From Catellatospora sp. TT07R-123 (GTDB taxonomy: Bacteria > Actinomycetota > Actinomycetes > Mycobacteriales > Micromonosporaceae), in the NCBI RefSeq assembly GCF_018327705.1, contig NZ_BNEM01000001.1, positions 3,224,001-3,288,000 of the forward strand: a DNA stretch of 64,000 nt. The letters run 5' to 3'. Made by a program: the position numbers and the translations under genes. The notes below the pieces were generated by a model. It did no database searches. It was not told the origin of the DNA and saw nothing but the letters and a program-made list of their open reading frames with translations. Of the stretch, positions 18,127 through 25,680 are shown in pieces; the stretch's first letter is position 1; every line of letters begins with the position of its first letter.

Positions 18127-18390
18127 TCAGCCGCGCAGCCCCCAGCCGGGAAGCAGGACGGACAGGCGGGCGGCGAGAAGGTGCGCCATCACATCGGCCT
18201 CGTGCTGGTCGGCAGCCTGGAGGAAGAACGTCACCTCCAGGCGATCGCCCCTGATCGCCGCGTGCACGTGCTCCAGGAGCGGCTCGGCGCCCCCGGGCGC
18301 CTCCGCCAGCAACCGCCGCAGCCGCCGGCCGTCGGCGCTCACCGCCGCAGCCGCCGACTCCCGCACGAGCGTGGCTCTCGACATGTACAT
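18127..18390 (-). CDS. Small protein of unknown function (87 aa), paralogue of the 88-aa protein
   Basis: Unrecognised. The product is mostly helical and slightly basic, with no signal peptide or membrane helix. Its second half matches the neighbouring 88-residue protein: EHVHAAIRGDRLEVTFFLQA here, EHIHARAGPAGIDVVVFTVA there, then Q-x2-ADV and a C-terminal GW. The two are therefore paralogues with a compact alpha/beta fold. The start is ATG at 18390 (MYMSRATL); the ribosome site is weak, and a second in-frame ATG two codons on is possible. It has its own upstream copy of the island palindrome (18523-18553) and its own terminator, so it is a single-gene unit in the same regulon as the RHS gene. 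Confidence 0.65.
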   Translation of the reverse strand: MYMSRATLVRESAAAAVSADGRRLRRLLAEAPGGAEPLLEHVHAAIRGDRLEVTFFLQAADQHEADVMAHLLAARLSVLLPGWGLRG

Positions 18391-18522
18391 GAGACACCGT
18401 CTAACTGGTCAACTCGGAAACTCCCATCCCCGTACCGACCCCGCACCGCGGTCGCGGTCGGGGTCATCGCGCTGTCCGCTCAGGATGCCAATGTGGTCGG
18501 TGGTGCGTCACCAGCGGACACG

Positions 18523-18553
18523 TGAGAGCAACGTGGCTGACAGCTTGCTCTCA
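18523..18553. promoter_or_regulatory. Conserved palindrome B upstream of the 87-residue gene
   Basis: A 31-nt site with arms TGAGAGCAA and TTGCTCTCA and a central GGCTGACAGC. The minus-strand GGTGAC (18507-18512) follows after exactly 10 nt. It lies about 133 nt upstream of the ATG at 18390. Confidence 0.8.
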
Positions 18554-18582
18554 CCGGACCGCTCGGGCCGTACGCACGAAGA

Positions 18583-18625
18583 AGCGCCACGGCCGCCGAT
18601 CGAATCGATCGGCGGCCGTGGCGCT
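18583..18625 (-). terminator. Terminator after the 88-residue gene
   Basis: A 20-bp perfect stem (AGCGCCACGGCCGCCGATCG and its complement at 18606-18625) with a three-base loop, immediately downstream of the stop codon at 18628. Confidence 0.8.
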
Positions 18626-18627
18626 CG

Positions 18628-18894
18628 CTATGGAATGAATGCGGTCCACCCGCTCAGTACGGGGGCCGAGCGGATCGCCCGCCCGCACACGGCGGCGACG
18701 ATCACATCGGCGATGTCCTGCCCTGACGCGACGGTGAAGACCACTACGTCGATCCCGGCGGGCCCGGCGCGGGCGTGGATGTGCTCCACGCCGTCGGGCG
18801 GGGCCGCATGCAGCCAGAGCAGATCGACGACCTCGGCCGGCGACAGGCCGGGCGCCCCCCTCGGCGGCACCAGTCGGACGGTGGTCGTCAGCAT
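18628..18894 (-). CDS. Small protein of unknown function (88 aa), paralogue of the 87-aa protein
   Basis: Unrecognised, cytoplasmic by appearance. Residues 35-88 align with the 87-residue neighbour: GVEHIHARAGPAGIDVVVF, then QDIADVIVAA and LSGW. The ATG is at 18894, and the gene begins 10 nt after the stop of the 53-residue secreted peptide, so the two form a bicistronic unit. That places it under the promoter that faces the first TrmB-LuxR regulator and contains palindrome D. A role in peptide production, sensing or immunity is possible from context only. I know no characterised family to name. Confidence 0.65.
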   Translation of the reverse strand: MLTTTVRLVPPRGAPGLSPAEVVDLLWLHAAPPDGVEHIHARAGPAGIDVVVFTVASGQDIADVIVAAVCGRAIRSAPVLSGWTAFIP

Positions 18895-18904
18895 CGCGCC
18901 CTGG

Positions 18905-19066
18905 TTACGGGTGCACCGGGGGGACCGGCCAGATCAGACCGTCCGCCACCGGGTGGGCCGGGACCGCGCTGCCGGCCGAGTGGCCGATTCCGCTCAAACC
19001 TGCGACTACCGCCACCAGCAGGGCTGCCAGTGCGATTCCGGCACGCATACGAATGATCCTTCTCAT
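18905..19066 (-). CDS. Small secreted peptide precursor (53 aa), cassette 1
   Basis: A 53-residue product beginning MRRIIRMRAG, with a single hydrophobic core (IALAALLVAVVAGLSGIG) and a short polar tail ending ADGLIWPVPPVHP. It looks like a signal peptide with likely cleavage near SAGSA, leaving about 18 residues outside. The ATG at 19066 is chosen over longer frames because GGGGGA precedes it by a suitable distance. It is divergent from regulator 1 and followed by the 88-residue gene. The same arrangement (52-residue secreted peptide, divergent homologous regulator) recurs at 20299-20457. I infer a signalling peptide; a short surface peptide of another role cannot be excluded. Confidence 0.65.
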   Translation of the reverse strand: MRRIIRMRAGIALAALLVAVVAGLSGIGHSAGSAVPAHPVADGLIWPVPPVHP

Positions 19067-19162
19067 GGCTTTTCCCCCGGCGCTTTCCATCGATGACGAA
19101 TTGGGTTTCCCAGGCCCTCTGAGCCTGCCCTTCCCGATCCGCCGTGTCAGTACTGAGACATC

Positions 19163-19191
19163 GACCTGAAGCGGCATGGCCGTTTCAGGTC
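19163..19191. promoter_or_regulatory. Palindrome D between regulator 1 and its divergent peptide gene
   Basis: A near-perfect 29-nt palindrome with arms GACCTGAA and TTCAGGTC and a CGGC-type inner arm around CATG. It is centred about 96-111 nt from both divergent start codons. On the minus strand ACTGAC follows after 11 nt, resembling the GGTGAC seen 10 nt from palindromes A-C. Its sequence differs from A-C, which suggests a second binding specificity. Confidence 0.7.
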
Positions 19192-19272
19192 ACATCGGCG
19201 CCCGAGGATTCCGCGACAGTGATCGCTGCTGCACAATGATCGACGCGATCACGAGCCAACCCGGGGGTGGCA

Positions 19273-20247
19273 GTGTTGGAATCGGTAGGCCTCACCGCGG
19301 AGGCCGAAGCTGTGTATTTCACGATGGTCGATCACCCGCTGTGGGGGGTCGAGGACCTCGCCGCGCACATGCAGCTGTCGGAGGCCGCCGTCCGCGACGC
19401 GCTGGACGTGCTCGCCGAGCGCGCCCTCGTGCAGCCGCGGGCGCAGGACACCGGCGGCATGCGCGTGGTCAGCCCGCAGGCCGGGCTCACCATGCTGCTG
19501 GCCCAGGCCGAGGCCGACATCGCCCAGCGGCAGCGCCAGATCGAGGTGGCCCGCGCCACCATCTCCGCCATCGCCACCGAGCACGACAAGGTCCGCCGCC
19601 GCGACGAGATCATCCGGCTGGAGGGCTCCAGCGCCGTGCGCGGCCGCCTGATGGAGCTGGCGCCGGCCGTACAGAAGGAGTGCCTGACCTTCACCGCCCG
19701 CGCGGAGCTCACCGCCGAGGCGATCGACGCGGGGCGGCCGCTCAACCAGCTGCTGCTCGAACGAGGCGTCTCGATCCGCAACGTGTATCAAGAGAGCGTC
19801 CGCAACGACCCGACCATGTTCGCCTTCGCCAAGTGGATGGCCTCCAAAGGCGGCCGGAGCAGGACCGTTCCGTCTGTCCCCATGCGACTGATCATAATAG
19901 ACAGACGCGTCGCCATCATCCCCATCGACCCCGCTGATTCGACCCGGGGTGCGCTGGAGATCCGCAGCCCCGGCGTCATCGCCGCGCTGTGCATCCTGTT
20001 CGAGCAGGTCTGGGACTTCGCGACCCCGTTCGGCGAGTCGCCGAAGTCCGACGACCGCGGGCTCACCCCGCAGGAGCAGGCGCTGATGCGCCTGCTCGAC
20101 GCGGGGCACACCGACGAGTCCGCCGGCCGCAAGATCGGGCTCTCCGCGCGTACGGTGCGGCGGATCGTGTCCGAGCTCGCCGACCGGCTCGGCGTGGAGA
20201 GCCGGTTCCAGGCCGGGGCCGAGGCCGTCCGGCGGGGCTGGCTGTAG
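19273..20247 (+). CDS. TrmB-LuxR hybrid transcriptional regulator, cassette 1
   Basis: A 324-residue regulator with DNA-binding domains at both ends. Residues 1-60 form a TrmB-like winged helix (LESVGLTAEAEAVYFTMVDH, then AAVRDALDVLAERALV). A helical linker (IAQRQRQIEVARATISAIA) leads to a central TrmB/PLD-like ligand domain (RPLNQQ-type RPLNQLLLERGVSIRNVYQ; IEIRSPG-type LEIRSPGVIAAL). Residues about 263-324 are a LuxR-type HTH (LTPQEQALMRLLDAGHTDES, then LSARTVRRIVSELADRL). The GTG at 19273 aligns with the start of regulator 2 and has GGGGG upstream; a GTG two codons earlier is an alternative. It is divergent from the secreted peptide gene across palindrome D, its probable operator. Confidence 0.82.
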   Translation: MLESVGLTAEAEAVYFTMVDHPLWGVEDLAAHMQLSEAAVRDALDVLAERALVQPRAQDTGGMRVVSPQAGLTMLLAQAEADIAQRQRQIEVARATISAIATEHDKVRRRDEIIRLEGSSAVRGRLMELAPAVQKECLTFTARAELTAEAIDAGRPLNQLLLERGVSIRNVYQESVRNDPTMFAFAKWMASKGGRSRTVPSVPMRLIIIDRRVAIIPIDPADSTRGALEIRSPGVIAALCILFEQVWDFATPFGESPKSDDRGLTPQEQALMRLLDAGHTDESAGRKIGLSARTVRRIVSELADRLGVESRFQAGAEAVRRGWL

Positions 20248-20298
20248 CCGTGCGCGCCGTCGATCACGCACGCCCACGGGCCCGCCGGTGGTGGCCGC

Positions 20299-20457
20299 TC
20301 AGCCCCACTCGGACCCGCCGTCAGCGTGCGCCGTGACGGCGCCTCCGGGCGCGGCCGCGGCCGCTGTCGACGCGATCCCGGTGGCCGACCCGGCCAGCAG
20401 CCCGGCGAGCGCGATCATGGCCAGGCGCAGCGCGCCCATTCTGAAGGCAGCGTTCAT
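20299..20457 (-). CDS. Small secreted peptide precursor (52 aa), cassette 2
   Basis: A 52-residue product beginning MNAAFRMGALRLAMIALAG, with an Ala/Leu hydrophobic core and likely cleavage in the TAAAAA run, leaving about 16 residues ending AHADGGSEWG. The ATG at 20457 is used; the longer frame upstream has no signal-like start. It is divergent from regulator 2 with palindrome C between them. It lacks the second gene found in cassette 1 and has no obvious sequence identity to the first peptide outside the signal region. If each regulator reads its own peptide, the tails would be the specificity determinants. This is inference. Confidence 0.6.
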   Translation of the reverse strand: MNAAFRMGALRLAMIALAGLLAGSATGIASTAAAAAPGGAVTAHADGGSEWG

Positions 20458-20564
20458 CGTCAATCCCGTTCCCCTGAGACACCCCATGTCAATGCGGTCG
20501 GCGGGCCCACCACTCGCAGGAGAAATACTGGCGGCCGCTCGCGGCGATGTCACCGACGTGGAGC

Positions 20565-20595
20565 TGAGAGCAACGTGTCTTGACGGTTGCTCTCA
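20565..20595. promoter_or_regulatory. Conserved palindrome C between regulator 2 and its divergent peptide gene
   Basis: A 31-nt site with arms TGAGAGCAA and TTGCTCTCA around CGTGTCTTGACGG. The minus-strand GGTGAC (20549-20554) follows after exactly 10 nt. It lies 108 nt upstream of peptide 2 and 95 nt upstream of regulator 2. Confidence 0.8.
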
Positions 20596-20689
20596 GCCGG
20601 TCCGCCCGTGGCCGCCCGACGTCCGCACCTGCGGCCGCGGGGCGTCGCCCCAGGCGGCGGTCTCCGCTACCAGCTAAGGCAGTTGCGCG

Positions 20690-21679
20690 ATGCTCGAGTC
20701 TCTTGGCCTGTCGGTCTCCGGCGAGGCCGTCTACCGGACGATGTTGGCCCACCGCTCCTGGGGTCTGGAGCGGATCGCCGACCACCTGGCCATGTCCAAG
20801 GGACAGGTCCGCTCGGCCCTGGACCAGCTGGCCGAGCTCGCCCTGCTCCACCCCTCCACCGAGGAGCCGGCGGGCTGGAGCGCGGTCGAGCCGTCGATCG
20901 GACTGTCCGCGCTGCTGGCGCGGGCCGAGTCCGAGATCCAGGAGCGGCGCCGCAGCATCGACGCCACCCGGGTCGCCATCACCGCCATCGCCCGCGAGCA
21001 CCTGGCCAAGGCCGATGCCAACGGCGGCGTACGCCTGGACGGCGTCGAGGCGGTGCGCACCCGGATGGCCGAGCTCAGCGCCGCGGTGGTCCGCGAGTGC
21101 GTGTCGCTGAACCCCAACGTCACGCAGACCCCCGACGCCAAGCAGGCCAGCCGCCCGCTCAACCAGCAGATGCTGGAGCGCGGCGTCGCGATCCGCTGCG
21201 TCTACCAGGACAGCTTCCGCAACGACCCGAACCTCGTCGGCTACGCGCGCTGGCTGACCGAACTCGGCGGCCGGGCCCGTACGGTGCCGATCGTGCCGAT
21301 CCTGATGGTGGTCTACGACCGCAGCACCGTGCTGCTGCCCCTCGATCCGGCCGACACCGGCCAGGGCGCGGTGGAGATCCGCAGCCCCGGCATCGCCACG
21401 CTGGCGTACGCGCTGTTCGAGCAGCTGTGGGCGTCCGGCCTGCCGTTCGGGCAGGCGCCCGCGCAGCAGGACGAGGAGGCCCTCAACGCGACCCAGCGCG
21501 AGCTGCTCGGCCTGCTGGCCGCCGGGCACACCGACGAGCTGGCGGCGCGGCGCCTGGGCGTCTCCCTGTCGACCGTACGGCGCCTGATGGCGGTGCTGAT
21601 GGAGCGCCTGGAGGCGCGCAGCCGGTTCCAGGCGGGCATCCACGCCGCCGAGCGCGGCTGGCTGCGTACCGACGCCTGA
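20690..21679 (+). CDS. TrmB-LuxR hybrid transcriptional regulator, cassette 2
   Basis: A 329-residue paralogue of regulator 1, colinear over its whole length. It has the N-terminal TrmB-like HTH (LESLGLSVSGEAVYRTMLAH), the linker, a central domain with RPLNQQMLERGVAIRCVYQD and the conserved FRNDPNLVGYARWL segment, then VEIRSPGIATLAYALFEQLW. A LuxR-type HTH starts at about 264 (LNATQRELLGLLAAGHTDEL, then VSLSTVRRLMAVLMERL). The start is ATG at 20690 with only a weak ribosome site. Palindrome C is immediately upstream, so this protein is the best candidate for binding A, B and C and hence for controlling the RHS gene. No ligand or family precedent that I can name. Confidence 0.82.
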   Translation: MLESLGLSVSGEAVYRTMLAHRSWGLERIADHLAMSKGQVRSALDQLAELALLHPSTEEPAGWSAVEPSIGLSALLARAESEIQERRRSIDATRVAITAIAREHLAKADANGGVRLDGVEAVRTRMAELSAAVVRECVSLNPNVTQTPDAKQASRPLNQQMLERGVAIRCVYQDSFRNDPNLVGYARWLTELGGRARTVPIVPILMVVYDRSTVLLPLDPADTGQGAVEIRSPGIATLAYALFEQLWASGLPFGQAPAQQDEEALNATQRELLGLLAAGHTDELAARRLGVSLSTVRRLMAVLMERLEARSRFQAGIHAAERGWLRTDA

Positions 21680-21716
21680 CCCCGTCTTCCTCCTCGGCCC
21701 GTTCCAAAATCGTGCA

Positions 21717-21775
21717 AAGTTGCCGGGCAATCGGGCGAATCTTGGACTCGTATTCGCCCGATTGCCCGGCAACTT
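21717..21775. repeat. Long palindrome after regulator 2
   Basis: The 24-nt perfect arms start AAGTTGCCGGGCAATCGGGC and end GAAT; the second arm starts ATTC. The loop is 11 nt. Outside, imperfect pairing continues (ATCGTGCAA with TTGCGCGAT). The GAAT-loop-ATTC apex is shared with the repeats at 7073 and 47277 although the stems differ. It lies between convergent genes. Confidence 0.75.
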
Positions 21776-21813
21776 GCGCGATCTTGGACGGCGTGGGCGT
21801 GGGCGGGCATGGC

Positions 21814-21851
21814 GAAGCGCGCCGCTCCCGGGGCGGGGAGCGGCGCGCTTC
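21814..21851 (-). terminator. Terminator after the LamG gene
   Basis: The 16-bp stem GAAGCGCGCCGCTCCC pairs with its complement at 21836-21851 around a short loop, just beyond the stop of the LamG gene. Confidence 0.75.
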
Positions 21852-21867
21852 GTGCTGTGCGGTCGGG

Positions 21868-24800
21868 TCAGGCGGCCGGCAGGGCCGCGGCCTCGCGGCT
21901 GTTGAGCACGCCCTGGTAGACCTTGACCTGGTCGATCAGGCCGCCGAAGTTGGCGGTCGTGCCGGTCGTGCCGACCAGCAGGCTGTCGGTGCTGTCCCAG
22001 CCGACCGCGTTGCTGCCCTCGCTCGTCTGGGCGACGCCGTCGACGTAGAGCTTGGTCTTGCCGGTCACCGCGTCGAAGACACCCGTGAGGTGCGTCCAGG
22101 TGCCGGGGACCGCCACCGCGGCGGAGGTCGCGTTGGCCCAGATGTAGCCGCCGCTGCCGTCCGGGGTGGCCATCGCGAACACGAACTTGCCGGAGGTGCC
22201 CGACACGAACAGCTTCGCCGCGGAGCTCGCCGTGGTGCCCTGGCGCAGGATCACCTGGTCGGCGCCGGTCAGCGCGTTGACGTTCACCCAGGCGGAGAAG
22301 GTCAGCGACTGGTCGGTGCGGACCACCGGGTGCTTCACCGCCTGGTCGTCGGTGGTGGAGGCGAAGCCGGTGACGCCGTCGACCGACAGGGCGTCGTTGC
22401 CGTCATGGCCGTTCAGGGCGAACGACGAGCTCGGCGGGGTGTTGATCCAGCCCGCGTCGAGGTTCAGCTGGCGGCCGAAGTACGCGCCGTCGATGACACT
22501 CGGGCAGTAGCAGTCCACGCCGCCGCTGAAGTCCCACGACCCGACCTGCATCGGCGACAGCAGACCGGTCTGGGCCGGGATCCCGTTGGCGGGGTCGGCG
22601 TCGGTGCCGTTGATGTCGTCGACGGTGACCGCGCGGTTCCACAGCCGCACGTCGGCGATCTGGCCGACCCCGGTGGTCATGCTGAGGCCGGCGCCGTACT
22701 TGGCCCAGCCCAGGTGCAGCTTTCCGCTGGACGCCCACGGCGTGGCGGCACGGGTCACCGTCTCGCCCAGCACGCCGTTGGTGTAGATCTTCATGGTCTT
22801 CTCGGACGCGTCGTAGACGGCGGTGATGTTCGTCCAGACGTTGAGCTTCGCCGGGGCGTGCGCGTAGCTGCCGCCGGTGGTCGTGGTGTCGGTGTCGTAC
22901 AGCGCGAAGGTCCACTGGCTCGTGTCGGGCATGTTGTAGATCGCGAACCCGCTGGTGTTCACGCCCTCCTGCGAGATCACCGCCCGGTAGTTGTTGGTCG
23001 CGTCCGTCAGGCGCACCCACACCGAGACGCTGAACGACTTGGTGGTGTCGATCTTCGCGCCGGTGGTCTTGGCGTCTCCGGAGGCGCCGAAGGTGGCCGC
23101 GGTGGCGCCCTGGTAGCGGCCGTTGGCCGTCCAGGTCACGTTCGTCGTGGTGAGCGCGGTGCTGCTGACCTGGTCGGTGAAGCCGTGGCCGCGGATGTCG
23201 TCCAGCGGCCAGTAGGCCAGCGCCGCCGACGGCGAGTCCACCAGGAACGTGTACGACGTGATCGGGCTGGGGGCGCCCGCCGGGTCCTTGCTCAGCACGT
23301 AGAGCGTGTTGAGGCCGTAGTGCGGCGGGGTGAGGTTCATCGTCGGGGACGCCTGGCCCGCGGCCACGGTCACCACGGTGGTGGGCGGCGTGGTCCAGCC
23401 GTACAGGTACGACGTGACGTCGGACCCGTTCGGGTCGCCCGCCGGCTCGCTGAAGACGAACTGGCCGGTCACACCGGGGCCGCCCGGGTGGGCGCAGGTG
23501 TCGACGTTGGCGGGCACGCACGACGGGTACGAGGTCGAGGTGACCACCGGCGCGGTCGGGGCGGAGGCGTTGACCGTGAAGTCACACCAGCCCGACCAGG
23601 GCGAGAGGTAGTTCGAGTTGTCCTTGGTCTGCACGCGGAACGAGTAGCTCTTGCCCTCGGCGGCGCTGCCCAGCGTCAGCGGCACCGACCCGACGTTGTT
23701 CGCGGGCTTGGACGGGCCCGCCACCTGGGTCGCGGTGCCCGAGGGCAGCTGCTTCCACTCGAACGTGGCGGTCAGCGTGTCGGCGGTGTCGACGTCGGCG
23801 TACTGCGCCTCAAGGGTGGGCGAGGTGGTGCCGATGGTGCCGCCGCAGGCGACGCCGTGCACCGGGGCCAGGTTGGCCGGGACGCTCGGGTCGGTGTCGA
23901 AGGTGACGCTCAGCGCGGGCACCGCGTGGCCGCCGGTGGTGGTGGCGGTGAAGAACTTCTTCCAGCGGTCCTGGGTGCTCTCGTACTGGTTGGTGCTGTT
24001 GCAGGCACACAGGCCGACCGTGTACGTCGAGTAGCTGGCGTCGGCCGCGGCCTGCAGGTCGTTCTTGAGCGTGGTGCCCGTGAACGAGACCAGCTGGTCC
24101 GGCTGGACCGAACCGCAGCCGCCCGCCTCGTTGGCGTGCGAGGCGGCCGAGGACAGCCAGATCGCGCTGGAGCCCAGCGGGCGCGTCGACCAGGCCATCC
24201 GGGCACCGCTGGCGGAGGTGATGTTGCCGTTGGGCCGGTACATGTGCGTGTACGTGTCACCGCACGACCAGGTGTGGTCGACCCAGATGTTCATCGACCC
24301 GCTGATGATGTTCTTGTTGTTGCCCTTCCAGGTCAGCGAGCCCGACGTGGACGGGAAGTCGAAGAACGAGCGGTAAAGGGTGCCGTCGTAGGTGTTCGGG
24401 CCGACCCAGGCCTGGCCGCCGACGTCCCAGTTCGAGTTGATGTTGTTGGCGTACGCCCACTTGGACGCGCCCGGACCGATCGCCGGGTCGATGTACAGCG
24501 GGAACACCGTCTTCGGGTCGGCCAGCTGCGCCGCGTCCGGGGTGAGCACGAAGTCCGTGTCGGTCGCGGCGGACACGCCCAGCGCCACCGACTTCGAGGC
24601 CACACCGGGGCGGGCCGCGGTCGAGACGAGGTCCGCGGACGGGTTGGCCCGGGCCGCGGCCAGCGTCGCCTGGCTGACGCCGGGCAGCACCTCGCCGGCG
24701 GCGGCCTGGTCGATCGAGGAGTCCCAGACCGAGGCGGCCGAGGTCAGCGCGATGGTCGACCCGGCGCCGTCGGCGAAGCGGACGCGGCCGTCCGGCAGCG

Positions 24801-25452
24801 TACGGGCCTTGGCGTCACCGCCGATCGCAAAGTGGATCTTGCGCAGCTTCGGGTTGGCCGCGGCGGCGGCGTTCTTGACCACCAGCACGTGCTGGAAACC
24901 GGTCGAGTTGGCGGTCACGGTGAGGTCGACCCCCGCCAGGACCTCCGCGTACGTCGCCGTCGAACCGTCGACGGTCGGCTTGGGCAGGTCGCCGCCCGGC
25001 CAGGTCATGGTGAACGTCGAACCGTGCTGGCGCAGCGTGACCAGCGGGCCCTTGCCGCCGCTGGAGAACTGGACGTCCACCGGGCTGGCGATCGGCTTGA
25101 CGGCGCCGTCGCCGCCGACGCTCAGGTTGGTGTTGACGTCGGCCCAGGCCCCGTTCGTGCCGCGCACCCACTGGGGCGCGATGTACGTCGTCATGGTGGA
25201 GGTGCCGTCGGGGTTGGCGAAGACCTGGCCGGTCTCGCTGCGTCCCGCCATGGCCTCGACCCTGGCACCGCACCGCGCCGCCATCTTGCCGGCGCTGTAC
25301 AGATCCTGCACCGTGTCGGCGCAGGTTGCGGGCGCGGCGGCGGCTGCTGCCTGGCCCACCTGCACCGACACCGTCGCCAGCGACGCGACAACCGCCGTCG
25401 TCACCAGCCCGGGGAGCCAGCGGCCCCCGCGGCCATGCCTTTTCCAGCTCAT
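21868..25452 (-). CDS. Large secreted protein with two LamG-like domains
   Basis: A 1194-residue secreted protein. After a basic start (MSWKRHGRGG) a signal peptide ends near QAAAAAAP. The N-terminal third carries strand repeats typical of actinobacterial wall proteins that accompany RHS proteins (GKGPLVTLRQHGSTFTMTWP; LAGVDLTVTANSTGFQHVLV). The middle holds DNRLRE-like and Fn3-like segments. Two LamG/concanavalin-type domains follow at about 740-930 (SVSVWVRLTDATNNY) and about 1005-1194 (LTFSAWVNVNALTGADQ; KLYVDGVAQ). In other actinobacteria, as I recall, such a protein is often encoded directly before the RHS protein. Here the regulator-peptide cassettes lie between them. It has no copy of palindromes A-D upstream that I can find. 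It probably binds glycans or assembles with RHS at the surface. Confidence 0.82.
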   Translation of the reverse strand: MSWKRHGRGGRWLPGLVTTAVVASLATVSVQVGQAAAAAAPATCADTVQDLYSAGKMAARCGARVEAMAGRSETGQVFANPDGTSTMTTYIAPQWVRGTNGAWADVNTNLSVGGDGAVKPIASPVDVQFSSGGKGPLVTLRQHGSTFTMTWPGGDLPKPTVDGSTATYAEVLAGVDLTVTANSTGFQHVLVVKNAAAAANPKLRKIHFAIGGDAKARTLPDGRVRFADGAGSTIALTSAASVWDSSIDQAAAGEVLPGVSQATLAAARANPSADLVSTAARPGVASKSVALGVSAATDTDFVLTPDAAQLADPKTVFPLYIDPAIGPGASKWAYANNINSNWDVGGQAWVGPNTYDGTLYRSFFDFPSTSGSLTWKGNNKNIISGSMNIWVDHTWSCGDTYTHMYRPNGNITSASGARMAWSTRPLGSSAIWLSSAASHANEAGGCGSVQPDQLVSFTGTTLKNDLQAAADASYSTYTVGLCACNSTNQYESTQDRWKKFFTATTTGGHAVPALSVTFDTDPSVPANLAPVHGVACGGTIGTTSPTLEAQYADVDTADTLTATFEWKQLPSGTATQVAGPSKPANNVGSVPLTLGSAAEGKSYSFRVQTKDNSNYLSPWSGWCDFTVNASAPTAPVVTSTSYPSCVPANVDTCAHPGGPGVTGQFVFSEPAGDPNGSDVTSYLYGWTTPPTTVVTVAAGQASPTMNLTPPHYGLNTLYVLSKDPAGAPSPITSYTFLVDSPSAALAYWPLDDIRGHGFTDQVSSTALTTTNVTWTANGRYQGATAATFGASGDAKTTGAKIDTTKSFSVSVWVRLTDATNNYRAVISQEGVNTSGFAIYNMPDTSQWTFALYDTDTTTTGGSYAHAPAKLNVWTNITAVYDASEKTMKIYTNGVLGETVTRAATPWASSGKLHLGWAKYGAGLSMTTGVGQIADVRLWNRAVTVDDINGTDADPANGIPAQTGLLSPMQVGSWDFSGGVDCYCPSVIDGAYFGRQLNLDAGWINTPPSSSFALNGHDGNDALSVDGVTGFASTTDDQAVKHPVVRTDQSLTFSAWVNVNALTGADQVILRQGTTASSAAKLFVSGTSGKFVFAMATPDGSGGYIWANATSAAVAVPGTWTHLTGVFDAVTGKTKLYVDGVAQTSEGSNAVGWDSTDSLLVGTTGTTANFGGLIDQVKVYQGVLNSREAAALPAA

Positions 25453-25620
25453 CGAACAACCCTTCAGGGAATGCCAAATAACGAAGGTGCGTTGCGATGA
25501 GCTTCTTGGCTGTCCGGCCGTGGGTCACTAGATCAGCGGCACCCTAAACCGGCCTGACCGCATGAGGCCGGATGCAGGCGGCGACGTATCACCAGGTCAG
25601 GCTATGTCGTGCCCGGACAC

Positions 25621-25660
25621 GCGAGAGGCGGCGGCCCGGTCACGGGCCGCCGCCTCTCGC
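25621..25660 (-). terminator. Terminator after the 155-residue membrane protein gene
   Basis: An 18-bp perfect stem (GCGAGAGGCGGCGGCCCG and its complement at 25643-25660) with loop GTCA. The rest of the 228-nt gap towards the LamG gene shows nothing clear. Confidence 0.8.
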
Positions 25661-25680
25661 GGTGGTGCAGGGTCAGCGGA

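Noticed and set aside
18127-21679. The regulator-peptide island as a lanthipeptide or other RiPP cluster
   Set aside because: No modifying enzyme, protease or ABC transporter is encoded nearby, and the small ORFs look like signal peptides with short tails, not leader-core precursors.
20587-25500. An open frame of 1637 codons on the plus strand across regulator 2 and antisense to the LamG gene
   Set aside because: It crosses a real gene in another frame, two hairpins and the LamG gene antisense; the residues are low-complexity Arg/Gly/Ala/Val with no recognisable domain.
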